This document shows, in pieces, positions 18,342-26,935 of a stretch of DNA of 64,000 bases; positions within the stretch are counted from its first letter, which is position 1; the number at the start of each line of letters is the position of its first letter. The translations under genes and the position numbers were made by a program. The stretch covers positions 31,687 to 95,686 of the forward strand of contig SBGP01000109.1 of assembly GCA_006226595.1 (NCBI GenBank), read 5' to 3'. Origin of the DNA: Deltaproteobacteria bacterium. Lineage in GTDB: Bacteria > Myxococcota_A > UBA796 > GCA-2862545. A model generated the notes under the pieces. That model had not been told where the DNA came from and made no database searches. It saw only the letters and a program-made list of their open reading frames with translations.

Positions 18342-20929
18342 TGCGCGGCACCGCCTGGGTGCTGCTGGCCCTCGCCGGCTGCACAGAGGAAAGCTCGAGG
18401 CCCGATCCTTCGTCCACTGCGGACGCGGGGGTCGGGCTTTCGGCGTTGCCCTTCGCGCGTCTGGAGATCCCCGACGACAACCGCCCCGAGCACCGCGAGC
18501 CCACCGAGGCCATTCCCCTCGACGGCTGGCGCCTGGTGCGCGCGAGCCAGGACAGCGCCGTGTTCCGCACGGACCTGCCCATCCGCACGCGGGCGCTGTT
18601 CTTCAACAAGCCCGCCGGCGACATGCACCTGCGTGACGCCGAGGGGAACGTCGTGCCGCACGTGCGCGACCGCAAGTCGAAGAACTCGTGGATCTGGGAC
18701 GGCGAGACCCTGGACCTGACCTGGGCCGAGGGCGTGCCCGAGGGCGTCACGCTCCACTACTCGCGAGCCACGGAGCGCGAGCGCGCGCTCAACTACGGCT
18801 TCTCAGGTGCCGCGACCCCAGAGGCGTTCGTGCGCACCGAGGTGCAGATCGGTCAGGTATCACGCGCCGGCCTGCTGCTGCCGGCACCCTCGGTGGCCGA
18901 GTGGGAGCTCACGATCCCAGAGGCCGGCGAGCTCCGCATGCACCCGCTGATCGTGGCACCCGAGACCCTCGACGGCGCCCCCTCCGACGGGGCGACGGTC
19001 GTGGTGGAGGTCGAGGTCGCCGGTGCCAGCCGGGAAGTGCTCGCCACCGACGTCGCCGTGGGTCCCGGTCGTCCGGTCACCGCCGACCTCTCCGCGTGGG
19101 CGGGCCAGGACGTGACCCTCCGCGTGCGCACCCAGCCCGGCGCGAGCGAGCGGTTCGACTACGTGTTCCTCGGCGAGCCGGCTGTGGTGCCGCGCCGCGA
19201 GACCCCGCGCCGCGTGGTCATGGTGTTCGTGGACACGCTGCGTCCCGACCACCTCGGCGTGTACGGCTACGAGCGCGACACCTCCCCTGCCCTCGCCCAG
19301 CTCGCGTCCGAGGCCGCGGTCTTCGAGTCCGCCCGATCCATCGCCCCGTGGACCCTGCCCTCGTCGCGCACCGCGGTGACCGGCCGACAGCCCGAGTGGT
19401 ACGGCCTCGCGCCGACCCTCGCCGAGCGCTTCGCCGCCGAGGGCTACGCCACCGCCATGTGGGCCGGCAACGTGTACCTGTCGGCGAACTTCGAGATGAC
19501 CGCGGACTGGGGCCTGCACCACGTCGAGAACTGGCCAGGCGCGGAGCTGCAGCTCGACCGCGCCCTCGACTGGCTCGACGCGCAGGACGGCCGAGATGCC
19601 TTCCTCCTGCTTCATCTCATGGATCCGCACCTGCCCTACGTCGAGCCCGAGGACTACGCCTCGATCTGGGCCGGCGAGGCGCCGGAGGAGTTCGAGGGCG
19701 AGTTCCACCTCAACGCGGTGCGGCGCACGCGGATCACCCCGGTCCACCGGCAGTACATCACCGACCGCTACGACCAGAACATCCGCTACACCGACGATCA
19801 GCTGAGCCGACTCTACGATCGCCTCGGTCCCGACGACATCCTCGTGTTCTTCAGCGACCACGGCGAGGAGCTGTGGGACCACGGCGGCTTCGAGCACGGA
19901 CACACGCTGTACGACGAGCTGCTGCGGGTGCCGCTGATCGTGAAGGGGCCGAACATGCCGGCGACGCGCGTGAGCGAGCCCGCCTCGCTCCTCGACATCG
20001 CGCCCACCATCCTCGGCATGGCCGGCATCCACACCGACGATCCCTTCGATGGCGTCGACCTCGGACCGGCGGCTCGTGGCGAAGCGGGTGCCCGCGAGGC
20101 CCTCGCCTCCCGAGATCTCGCGTTCGGCCGCCCGCTGTACGGCTCCACCCAGTGGGGCGTGCTCCACGGCAGCGAGAAGTACAGCTCGCAGAACGGCCGC
20201 GAGCGGCTGTTCGACCTCACCGAGGACCCGGGCGAGGAGCAGGACCTGCTGCAGGGCTCCGTCGAGGGCACGGGCGTGCACCACGCGCGGCTCGGCGACG
20301 CCCTCGGCAGCTACGCCGGACCCGCCTACCGCGTCGACATCCATGCCATCCCCAAGCGCGAGTACGACGACGCCATCGTGATGCTCGACGTGCCAGGCGG
20401 CGTCCGCGACGCCTTCGCCAAGGACGACGTCGCGGGCTTCGCGCGGCTCACCGTGAGCACCGAGACCCTGTCTCCGCAGGGATCCGGCCTGGCGTGCGAG
20501 GGGTGCAGCGAGCGCATCGATCGCGTCACCATCCGCATCCACGGCGGCTATCGCGGCGCCACCGAGGCCTTCGTGATCCCGGAAGCGCCGATGGAGGAGG
20601 TCACACCGACGCTCGTGTTCGCCGGCGACTGGCTCGGCGAGCACACCGAGGTCGCGATCCCGTCGGGCGTGACCCTCGCGCCCGACAACAGCGACGTCAC
20701 CGTCGCGCGCATGCGTCTGGGCCGCCGCTCGGTGGGGCTCGGATACGCGATCGTCCCGGCACCTCCCGAGGGCGCCCGCGAGCTCAAGGGCCACGACAGC
20801 GAGCTCGACGCCATGCTCCAGGCCATGGGCTATGCGGTCGGCGAGGGTGCCGAGGAACACAAGCCCGAGACCTGCGGCAACGGCAAGGACGAGGACGGGG
20901 ACGACAAGATCGACGAGGGCTGTCCGTAA
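18341..20929 (+). CDS. Sulfatase-like (alkaline phosphatase superfamily) lipoprotein with MopE-type tail
   Basis: 862 residues. The GTG start overlaps the upstream TAG by one base (TAGTG) and yields lipobox Leu-Ala-Gly-Cys14. Residues 1-280 are beta-rich, unassigned. The catalytic domain (about 287-660) starts VVMVFVDTLRPDHLGVYGY, with the metal-binding Asp. The later metal site is SDHGEELWDHGGFEHGHTLYDE. The nucleophile region reads APWTLPSSRTAVTG, with Thr where classical sulfatases have the Cys or Ser that becomes formylglycine. This could mean phosphatase or transferase chemistry. The last 20 residues (ETCGNGKDEDGDDKIDEGCP) form a single MopE-like metal-binding motif. Third gene of a secreted-protein operon. 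Confidence 0.82.
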   Translation: MRGTAWVLLALAGCTEESSRPDPSSTADAGVGLSALPFARLEIPDDNRPEHREPTEAIPLDGWRLVRASQDSAVFRTDLPIRTRALFFNKPAGDMHLRDAEGNVVPHVRDRKSKNSWIWDGETLDLTWAEGVPEGVTLHYSRATERERALNYGFSGAATPEAFVRTEVQIGQVSRAGLLLPAPSVAEWELTIPEAGELRMHPLIVAPETLDGAPSDGATVVVEVEVAGASREVLATDVAVGPGRPVTADLSAWAGQDVTLRVRTQPGASERFDYVFLGEPAVVPRRETPRRVVMVFVDTLRPDHLGVYGYERDTSPALAQLASEAAVFESARSIAPWTLPSSRTAVTGRQPEWYGLAPTLAERFAAEGYATAMWAGNVYLSANFEMTADWGLHHVENWPGAELQLDRALDWLDAQDGRDAFLLLHLMDPHLPYVEPEDYASIWAGEAPEEFEGEFHLNAVRRTRITPVHRQYITDRYDQNIRYTDDQLSRLYDRLGPDDILVFFSDHGEELWDHGGFEHGHTLYDELLRVPLIVKGPNMPATRVSEPASLLDIAPTILGMAGIHTDDPFDGVDLGPAARGEAGAREALASRDLAFGRPLYGSTQWGVLHGSEKYSSQNGRERLFDLTEDPGEEQDLLQGSVEGTGVHHARLGDALGSYAGPAYRVDIHAIPKREYDDAIVMLDVPGGVRDAFAKDDVAGFARLTVSTETLSPQGSGLACEGCSERIDRVTIRIHGGYRGATEAFVIPEAPMEEVTPTLVFAGDWLGEHTEVAIPSGVTLAPDNSDVTVARMRLGRRSVGLGYAIVPAPPEGARELKGHDSELDAMLQAMGYAVGEGAEEHKPETCGNGKDEDGDDKIDEGCP

Positions 20930-20967
20930 GCTGCGCTCATCGCGGACGTTCACGCCGCGGAGGCTCG

Positions 20968-22485
20968 ATGCTCACCCTGCTCTGCGCGATCGCGATCGGC
21001 GGCCCCCTCGATCCCCTGCTCGCTGGCGACGTAGACGCGATCCTCGCGAGGGTCCGCGCCCAGGGCTTCGACGCCGTTGATGCCGAGCTTCGGGCCCTCC
21101 CCTCCCCGCGACACACGCTCCCCGGGACCTACACCGTGCTCGCGCCCCCCCGGGCGGACGGCGGGGTCGAGACCCGCGACGTGCACGTGGTCATCCTGCC
21201 CAGCGGTCGCGAGATCGCCGTGTGGACGCACGGCTGGCTCGAAGACACGGGCGACTACCTGGGCAACCGCAAGCGCTGGGTCTACGCGGTGTCGTGGTCC
21301 GAGCACACCCAGACCGGATGGACGGCGCCGCAAGCCATCGGCCGCAGCCACATGGACCTGGAGGTGTTCGTCGATCGGGCAGGCCGCCTGCACCTGTTCG
21401 CGAACGGCTACAACCTGGAGCCCGAGACCAGCGCCGACGGCGTCGAGTCCGGCCACTACCAGGTGTTCCACGCCCGACTCGACGGCGACGGCTTCACGCC
21501 CTGGCGCGGGGTGCTGCCGCGACAGACCGACCTGCTCCACGGCTGGGACGTCGCCGACGGCCCCGACGGTGACCTGCTCCTCGCGTGGGCCCCGTGGTTC
21601 TACGATCCGCACTACGCCTCGGATGGCCAGACCCTGTTCGTGCGCGCGCTGACCGACGACGCCCTCGGCGAGCCGAGAGCCCTCGCCGCCCTTCCCGGTC
21701 GCAACGTCAGCTCACCACAGTTCGTACCCGAGGATGGCGAGCTCGCGCTGTACGCCTCGTGGCAGACCACCGACTACAAGACGCTCGGTGTCGCCCGCGT
21801 CGACCTCGATGGTCAGAGGATCGACCCGCTCCACGACCGCGCCATCGACTTTCTGCGCGAGCCCAGTGAGCCCGGCGCACGCGAGGTGCTCACCTGGCTC
21901 GAGAGCGGGGACGACACCGTGATCGCGCACATCGGAGCCCACGAGCTGCCCCTGGCCGCCGCGGGCACCCTCGGACGCGCCCCGCTCGCTGTGTTCGACG
22001 ACTACGTGGCCATCGCGTACGACGGCGGCGTGTACCTGCTCCGCCGCGGACGAAAACGCTGGGAAGCCCAGGTCATCGCACCGCCACGCGCCGAGACGAG
22101 CGGCCCCTTCCCTCGCAAGTTCACGGGGGAACCGAGCCTGCAGATCGACGGGGACGAAGCCGTCATCGCCTGGCAGGACGTCGATCGCGGCCTGATCGTA
22201 TGGCGTGGGCCGATCCGACCGACGGCCACGTGGCCGGAGATCACGTGGGCCGAGTCCGCCGGTCTCGGCTTCGGGGCCGGCGCGCTCGCCGACCTGGGTG
22301 GGCGCATGATGCGCATGGCGGACGACGCGGAACCCCTAGACGCCGCGTGTCTGCGCGACATCGTCGGCTGGGGCCTGCGCGAGCTCGGGGGGCCCGGCTA
22401 CCGGTCCGAGCCGCTCACCGAGGCCCCCGCCCACTGCCACGAAAAGCCGCCCCCGAAGGAGCGGCTCGGCAGTAGCCCACGCTGA
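20968..22485 (+). CDS. Exported protein, unknown
   Basis: 505 residues. The ATG at 20968 has GGAGG upstream. The frame stays open far upstream only because of the antisense-like composition of the sulfatase gene. A short hydrophobic N-terminus (MLTLLCAIAIGG) is a weak signal peptide. The body is built of repeated beta-strand motifs with Trp and Tyr (GRSHMDLEVFVDRAGRLHLFANG, ASWQTTDYKTLGVARVD, EAVIAWQDVDRGLIVWRG), like a beta-propeller of the sialidase/BNR kind, without a recognisable active site. Its last 30 residues overlap the terminator of the opposing flotillin operon. It lies 38 bases after the sulfatase-like gene and is probably its co-transcribed partner. Confidence 0.75.
   Translation: MLTLLCAIAIGGPLDPLLAGDVDAILARVRAQGFDAVDAELRALPSPRHTLPGTYTVLAPPRADGGVETRDVHVVILPSGREIAVWTHGWLEDTGDYLGNRKRWVYAVSWSEHTQTGWTAPQAIGRSHMDLEVFVDRAGRLHLFANGYNLEPETSADGVESGHYQVFHARLDGDGFTPWRGVLPRQTDLLHGWDVADGPDGDLLLAWAPWFYDPHYASDGQTLFVRALTDDALGEPRALAALPGRNVSSPQFVPEDGELALYASWQTTDYKTLGVARVDLDGQRIDPLHDRAIDFLREPSEPGAREVLTWLESGDDTVIAHIGAHELPLAAAGTLGRAPLAVFDDYVAIAYDGGVYLLRRGRKRWEAQVIAPPRAETSGPFPRKFTGEPSLQIDGDEAVIAWQDVDRGLIVWRGPIRPTATWPEITWAESAGLGFGAGALADLGGRMMRMADDAEPLDAACLRDIVGWGLRELGGPGYRSEPLTEAPAHCHEKPPPKERLGSSPR
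22441..22466 (-). terminator. Intrinsic terminator of the flotillin operon
   Basis: On the minus strand AGCCGCTCC-TTCG-GGGGCGGCT forms a 9-bp stem (one G-U) with a UUCG tetraloop, followed by TTTT. It lies inside the 3' end of the convergent gene. Confidence 0.75.
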
Positions 22486-23733
22486 TCAGCTGTCCGAGGA
22501 CGTGATCCGCGCGTTGCCCGACGTGACGTCGGTGAGCATCTTCGGCAGGTCCACGCCGATCGCGGCCTTGAGCTCTTCGACGAGCTGCACCGTCTTCACG
22601 GCGGTGCTGTCGCCGCCGCTCGGCAGCATCGTCAGGCGATCGACCTGCACATCGCCGATCGTGTCGACCATGCTCTCCATGAGCACGTGGAGCTTCTGCA
22701 TGAGGAAGATGTCGCGAGCGTTCGGGCCCGCCTCCTTCCACACGCGGATCATCTCCTGAAGCACGCCCACCGTCGCGCGACCCTCCTCGAGGATGCGTGC
22801 GGAGCGACCGCGCGCCTCGGAGATGCCAGCCTCCATGGACGCGCGGGCGGGCTCGATCACGTCGGCCTCGAGCTGGCGGCGAACCTGCTCGACGCGGGCC
22901 TCCTCGGCCTCGAGCGCCGCCTCGGCGCGGGCGATCAGCGCGTTGACGCGACCGACCTCCTCGGCGACACGGGCCTTGGCATTGGTGCGGGCGTCCGCGA
23001 TCCGGCGCTCGGCCTGGGCGCGGGCGATCTGCTCCTCGGACTCGATCTCGGCGAGTCGCGCGGACTCGCGGTTGGTCGCGTCCCGGACCATCGCCTGGGC
23101 CTTGTTCTGGGCCTCGGCGATGCGGCTCTTCTTGATGATCTCCGCGCTCTGGCGACGACCGATGCTGTCGAGGTACCCGCGCTCGTCGAACACGTTCTGG
23201 ATCTTCATCGTGTCGAGCACGAGACCCAGCTTCGACAGGTCGTGCTCGGCCTCCTCGAGGAGCTGCTCGGCGAAGAGCAACTTGTCCTCGTTGACCTGCT
23301 CGGGGGTGAGCTTCGCGAGCACGCCGCGGAGGTTGCCCTCGAGCACGTCCTTTGCGATGCGGATGACCTCCTCGCGGGGCTTGCCGAGCAGGCGCTCGAT
23401 CGCGTTGTCGAGCTTCTGGTCGTGGCTCGCGATCTTGAGGTTGGCCACGCCCTGCACCGTGAGCGGAATGCCGCCCTTGGAGTACGCCTGGCTGACGCTG
23501 ACCTCGATGATCATGTTGGTGAGGTCGAGGCGGTCCACCTTCTGGAGGAGCGGGATGCGGATGCGTCGCCCACCCTTCACCGTGGTGTAGCCCCGGGCTC
23601 CGGAGCCCGAGAACACGAGGATCTCGTTCGGCTCACAGATGTAGAGGAGGTTGCCGGCGATGTAGGTACCCGCGGCGAGCAGCGCAATGCCTGCCACACC
23701 CAGCGCACCCGCGCCTACGAGGAACTCGATCAT
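22486..23733 (-). CDS. Flotillin-like SPFH protein 1
   Basis: 415 residues. An N-terminal membrane segment (about 5-33) is followed by an SPFH/band-7 domain (about 35-200; YICEPNEILVFSG, SKGGIPLTVQGVANLKIASHD). A long Ala/Glu/Arg coiled coil follows (about 195-310), with a C-terminal oligomerisation part (AGPNARDIFLMQKL). Flotillins organise membrane microdomains and scaffold other membrane proteins. Its start overlaps the stop of the second flotillin-like gene by four bases (ATGA). The two differ enough to suggest a hetero-oligomer rather than a recent duplication. It is last in the operon, before a strong terminator. Confidence 0.88.
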   Translation of the reverse strand: MIEFLVGAGALGVAGIALLAAGTYIAGNLLYICEPNEILVFSGSGARGYTTVKGGRRIRIPLLQKVDRLDLTNMIIEVSVSQAYSKGGIPLTVQGVANLKIASHDQKLDNAIERLLGKPREEVIRIAKDVLEGNLRGVLAKLTPEQVNEDKLLFAEQLLEEAEHDLSKLGLVLDTMKIQNVFDERGYLDSIGRRQSAEIIKKSRIAEAQNKAQAMVRDATNRESARLAEIESEEQIARAQAERRIADARTNAKARVAEEVGRVNALIARAEAALEAEEARVEQVRRQLEADVIEPARASMEAGISEARGRSARILEEGRATVGVLQEMIRVWKEAGPNARDIFLMQKLHVLMESMVDTIGDVQVDRLTMLPSGGDSTAVKTVQLVEELKAAIGVDLPKMLTDVTSGNARITSSDS

Positions 23734-24998
23734 CGCTTCACCTCCACCTTGTCATTGCCAGCCAGGATGCCGGTCACGTCCACACCCGTGGTCTCGCGGA
23801 ACTCGCGGAGTACCGCAGTGACCGTGGCCGGCAGCGCCGCCAGGTGTCCGGCGAGCGCGCGTCCGTCGCCGCTGTCGAGGATGGTGACCTCACCGATCTC
23901 GAGGTTCTTCACCCGCTCGGTGACCGTGGTGAGGATCTGCTCGAGCTGCTGGATGAGGAAGATATCGCGGGCATCGTCGCCTGCGGTGAGCCAGGTCTCG
24001 GTCATCATCTCGAGGACCTTGGCCATGGCCTCACCATCCGCGGCGATGGTCGCCGCCTCGGAGCGAGCCCGCATGCCGGCGGCGTTCTTCTGGGCCTCGG
24101 CGGGGAGCACGACGTCGGCAGACAAGCGCAGGTGCTCGAGCTTGGCGCGGATCTCCTGCAGCTTCTGCTCGGCGCGGGCGCGGGCGGCGAGGGCAGCCTG
24201 CTCGGCGCGCTCCTCCTCGGAGCGAGCGGCGGCCTCGAGATCGGCCTTCACGCGGCGGAGCTCGTTGCTGCGCTGGGCGATGGCGGTCTCGGCCTTCTCG
24301 TTGGCGACCTGCCCCTTGCGGGTCTCTTCCGCCTGGACCATCTCGGCCTCGGACTTCGCGGTCGACTCGGCGATCTCGGCGGTGGCGAGCACCTTCGCGA
24401 GGGACTCGCGACCGATGGAGTCGAGGTAGCTGACGTCGTCGGACACGCTCTGCACCTTGAGAGTGTCGAGCACGAGCCCGAGGCGCTCGAAGTCCTCGCC
24501 AGCCTCTTCGACCAGCTCTTCTGCGAACTTCAGGCGATCCTCGTTGACCTCTTCCGGCGTCATGCGGGCGAGCACGCCGCGCACGTGGCCCTCGAGCGTC
24601 TCCTTGGCGACCTGGCGGATCTCGCGCGGGTCACGACCGAGGAAGCGCTCGATCGCGTTCGGCAGGCGGCGCGGGTCGCTGCTCACCTTCACGAAGGCGA
24701 TGGCGTGCACCGCGAGCGGGATGCCGCCCTTGGAGTAGGCGTTGTTGCACTGGATCTCGATCGGGATCGTGCGCAGGTCCATGCGCTCGACGGTCTCGAG
24801 GACCGGGATCCGGAAGGTCCAGCCGCCGTGGGTGTGGCGGTAGCCGATGATCGAGCCGTCGGGCAGCTGCTGCTGCCGGCCCGAGAAGATCAGCACCTCG
24901 TTGGGTCGACTCACGTACACGAACTGCTTCGCGACGACGACGCCGACGATGATGGCCATGCCTGCGCCGAAGCCCAGGACTGGTAGCAAAGCCCACAT
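23730..24998 (-). CDS. Flotillin-like SPFH protein 2
   Basis: 422 residues. A membrane segment (2-24) precedes an SPFH domain (YVSRPNEVLIFSG, SKGGIPLAVHAIAFVKVSSD), a long heptad-rich helix (about 200-320) and a DIFLIQQLEQIL segment near the C-terminus, matching its neighbour. The ribosome-binding site GGGAGGG stands eight bases before the ATG. It is co-transcribed with flotillin-like 1 and, 98 bases upstream, with the Asp-rich NfeD-like protein gene. Flotillin/NfeD pairing is well known in bacteria (for example the YuaF-FloT and YqeZ-FloA type loci), where the NfeD-like partner supports scaffold assembly. Confidence 0.88.
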   Translation of the reverse strand: MWALLPVLGFGAGMAIIVGVVVAKQFVYVSRPNEVLIFSGRQQQLPDGSIIGYRHTHGGWTFRIPVLETVERMDLRTIPIEIQCNNAYSKGGIPLAVHAIAFVKVSSDPRRLPNAIERFLGRDPREIRQVAKETLEGHVRGVLARMTPEEVNEDRLKFAEELVEEAGEDFERLGLVLDTLKVQSVSDDVSYLDSIGRESLAKVLATAEIAESTAKSEAEMVQAEETRKGQVANEKAETAIAQRSNELRRVKADLEAAARSEEERAEQAALAARARAEQKLQEIRAKLEHLRLSADVVLPAEAQKNAAGMRARSEAATIAADGEAMAKVLEMMTETWLTAGDDARDIFLIQQLEQILTTVTERVKNLEIGEVTILDSGDGRALAGHLAALPATVTAVLREFRETTGVDVTGILAGNDKVEVKR

Positions 24999-25049
24999 CT
25001 CGGTTCCCTCCCTGAAAATCCATCGGGCGCGTAGGGCGCACCCGTCCCA

Positions 25050-25065
25050 CCGTCCTCATGGACGG
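25050..25065 (-). other. Intercistronic hairpin
   Basis: CCGTCC-TCAT-GGACGG lies in the 98-base gap between the NfeD-like and flotillin genes. There is no U-tract, so a processing or stability role is as likely as termination. Confidence 0.35.
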
Positions 25066-25096
25066 GACTCTAGCAACAGCGGCCAAAGCTGGCGGA

Positions 25097-25822
25097 CTAC
25101 ACCGCCGTCCCCTCCGCGATCGCGCGGCGCCCGGGGGTCATGCGGGTCACGTTTGCGACGCCGTCCTGCATCGAAGCGATGAGCACGGTGTCGCCGACCT
25201 TGAGTTCACGGCCGTCATCGGTGGTCGCGGTCAGGTCCAGGCGTCCCTGGAAGGTCTGCAGTGCGATCTTGCCCTGCCCTCCCGGACGAATGGTGAGGAC
25301 CACCTTGGCCTCCTGGCCGATGTAGCGCTTGGTCGTGGTCTCGCCGCTCACGGGCTTCTGGGCGAGCGCCCGGAAGGCCCAGGCCGCGCCCCAGCCAATG
25401 CCGAGGCCGCCCACCGAGGCGAAGCCCGCGGTGAGTGCCGCGCTCGAGATGAGCAGCGACAGCATCAGGCCGATCATGCCGAAGGCCGCGGTGCCGAAGG
25501 TCCAGAAGCGCAGCGACATGAACGGCATCCAGATCGCCGCGTCGCCCCCGACGGCGTCGCCCGCATGCGCGAGGACGCCGCCGACGTGACCATGGTCGAT
25601 GTCCCCGTCGACGTCGATGTCCCCGTCGACGTCCACGTCCATGTCGACGTCCACGTCCATGTCGACATCCACGTCCGCGTGCAGGTCGATGTCCCCGTCG
25701 ACGTCGATGTCCCCGTCGAGACCCAGCTCGTGGTCGTGGTCGAGGTCACCACCGCCCAGCAGCACCGAGACGCCAATGAGGAGTCCTCCAAATGCCAGGG
25801 ATGCGAGGTAGACGCTGATCAT
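25097..25822 (-). CDS. NfeD-like membrane protein with Asp-rich repeat
   Basis: 241 residues. A first membrane segment (5-24) is followed by an acidic tract (about 26-80) made of Val-Asp/Ile-Asp/Gly-Asp/Met-Asp dipeptides and framed by His (DHDHE, DHGHVG). Two or three membrane segments (about 95-155) come next. A C-terminal OB-fold of the NfeD type (about 170-230; GQEAKVVLTIRPGGQGKIALQTFQG, GRELKVGDTVLIASMQDG) closes the protein. The topology and the two flotillin genes downstream support an NfeD/YqiJ-like role in the same membrane scaffold. The Asp-rich tract is not a normal part of the family and would sit outside the membrane as a likely divalent-cation-binding loop. Confidence 0.8.
   Translation of the reverse strand: MISVYLASLAFGGLLIGVSVLLGGGDLDHDHELGLDGDIDVDGDIDLHADVDVDMDVDVDMDVDVDGDIDVDGDIDHGHVGGVLAHAGDAVGGDAAIWMPFMSLRFWTFGTAAFGMIGLMLSLLISSAALTAGFASVGGLGIGWGAAWAFRALAQKPVSGETTTKRYIGQEAKVVLTIRPGGQGKIALQTFQGRLDLTATTDDGRELKVGDTVLIASMQDGVANVTRMTPGRRAIAEGTAV
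25596..25719. repeat. Imperfect 18-base tandem repeat coding the Asp-rich tract
   Basis: Built from GTCGATGTCCCCGTCGAC and variants (GTCCACGTCCATGTCGAC). On the minus strand it codes (Val-Asp-Gly-Asp-Ile-Asp) and Val-Asp-Met-Asp units. It is in frame, so changes in copy number keep the gene open. Confidence 0.8.
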
Positions 25823-25946
25823 CGATTCTCTCAGGCTGACGGCGACGTCAGGATGATGTCATGGGAGGTAGTCACGCGACAGACGGTGACAAGCCGAAAT
25901 CGGTCGGACTCCCACCGAAATCGACGTCGGACGCCCGATGGACCGC

Positions 25947-26282
25947 TCAGCGACCCAACGCGAGGGCGATCCAGCCAGCGATGAGGCACAGGCCGCCGAT
26001 CGGGGTGATCGCCCCGAGCCAGCCCTTGTCGAGCAGCACGAGCAGGTACAGGCTGCCCGCGAACACCAGGATGCCGGCGGTGAACAGGATGCCCGCCCAC
26101 TTCGGCGTCTCCGGGTGGGCGGCGACGAGACCGAGCGCCACCGCGTGGACGAGGTGGTAGTGCGCCGCCGTACGCCAGGTCTCGAGACGCTCCGGCGTCA
26201 CCTTGTCCTCGAGGCCATGAGCCCCGAAGGCCCCGGTCATCACGGCCAGCGCGCCGAGCGCGCCCGCGATCTGCCACCACAT
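25947..26282 (-). CDS. DUF423 family membrane protein
   Basis: 111 residues with four hydrophobic segments and the family signature GAFGAHGL near the N-terminus, followed by TWRTAAHYHLVHAVAL. DUF423 proteins (YgdD type) are small inner-membrane proteins of unknown role. The second of two close ATGs (26282) was chosen because GGGAG stands six bases before it and directly abuts the first one (26288). Its start codon overlaps, on the other strand, the first ATG of the divergent frame. Confidence 0.88.
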   Translation of the reverse strand: MWWQIAGALGALAVMTGAFGAHGLEDKVTPERLETWRTAAHYHLVHAVALGLVAAHPETPKWAGILFTAGILVFAGSLYLLVLLDKGWLGAITPIGGLCLIAGWIALALGR

Positions 26283-26934
26283 GTGCATCTCCCTGAAGCA
26301 CGATGCGTATCACCGCTGGCGTGGGCTGCCCGTTCCGAGCGCGCTGGGATACGACTTCGACGTGTCCGATCGCCTGACCCGTGTGCTCGCTCTCGTCCGT
26401 CGCCACGTGCCCGACGTCCGCCTCGTCCACAAGCACGAGGTCGCGTGGATGCGCGTCTTCGGTCGCCTGATTCGCCCGGTGGTCCCGGACTTCGACACCC
26501 ACTACACCACCGTGCTCGGCCGCACGGTGTACCTGCCGCGACCGCCAGAGCAGATGCCCGAGCGGGTGCTTGCCGCGACCCTGTGCCACGAGCTCGTGCA
26601 CCAGCTCGACCAGCGACGCTACGGCCTGTTGTTCTACGCGAGCTACGCGTGGGCGCTTCCCGCCGGTCGCACCATGCGGGCGTACTGGGAGCGGCGAGCG
26701 TACGCGGTCGACCTGCTGTTCGCCTACGACCGCGGCGGGGACCCCGAGCTCGACAACGTCGCTCGGCGGCTCGCGGACCTGTTCTCCGGGCCTGGCTACT
26801 TCTTCATGTGGGCGGGCCGGGCCTCGGCAGCCGCCTACCTGAGACCGGTGGTCGATGCGGTCCGGGACGGCAGCCTCGCCGAGCAACAGCCCTACGCCGA
26901 GATCCTCGCCGTGTGGCGCGGTGACCAGGCCTGA
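26281..26934 (+). CDS. Putative zinc metallopeptidase-like protein
   Basis: Up to 217 residues. It has a zinc-binding HExxH motif in TLCHELVHQLDQ (about 101-112), after a TVYLPRPPEQMPERV segment, and Trp/Tyr-rich helices after it (LLFYASYAWALPAGRTMRAYWERRAY). There is no signal peptide. I do not recognise a named family; the arrangement resembles small DUF-type proteins with an HExxH helix. The start is doubtful: the first ATG has no ribosome-binding site and overlaps the start codon of the divergent DUF423 gene. A GTG at 26362 (VSDRLTRVLAL) is a good alternative. Confidence 0.6.
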   Translation: MCISLKHDAYHRWRGLPVPSALGYDFDVSDRLTRVLALVRRHVPDVRLVHKHEVAWMRVFGRLIRPVVPDFDTHYTTVLGRTVYLPRPPEQMPERVLAATLCHELVHQLDQRRYGLLFYASYAWALPAGRTMRAYWERRAYAVDLLFAYDRGGDPELDNVARRLADLFSGPGYFFMWAGRASAAAYLRPVVDAVRDGSLAEQQPYAEILAVWRGDQA

Positions 26935-26935
26935 G

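Noticed and set aside
18688..20967. Upstream part of the frame that ends at 22485
   Set aside because: The first 760 codons lie in another frame of the sulfatase-like gene and give an Arg/Pro/Ala-rich string. The real gene begins at the ATG at 20968 with a GGAGG.
25596..25719. Iteron-like origin repeats
   Set aside because: The repeat is within a coding frame with clear membrane segments on both sides, and no replication gene is near.
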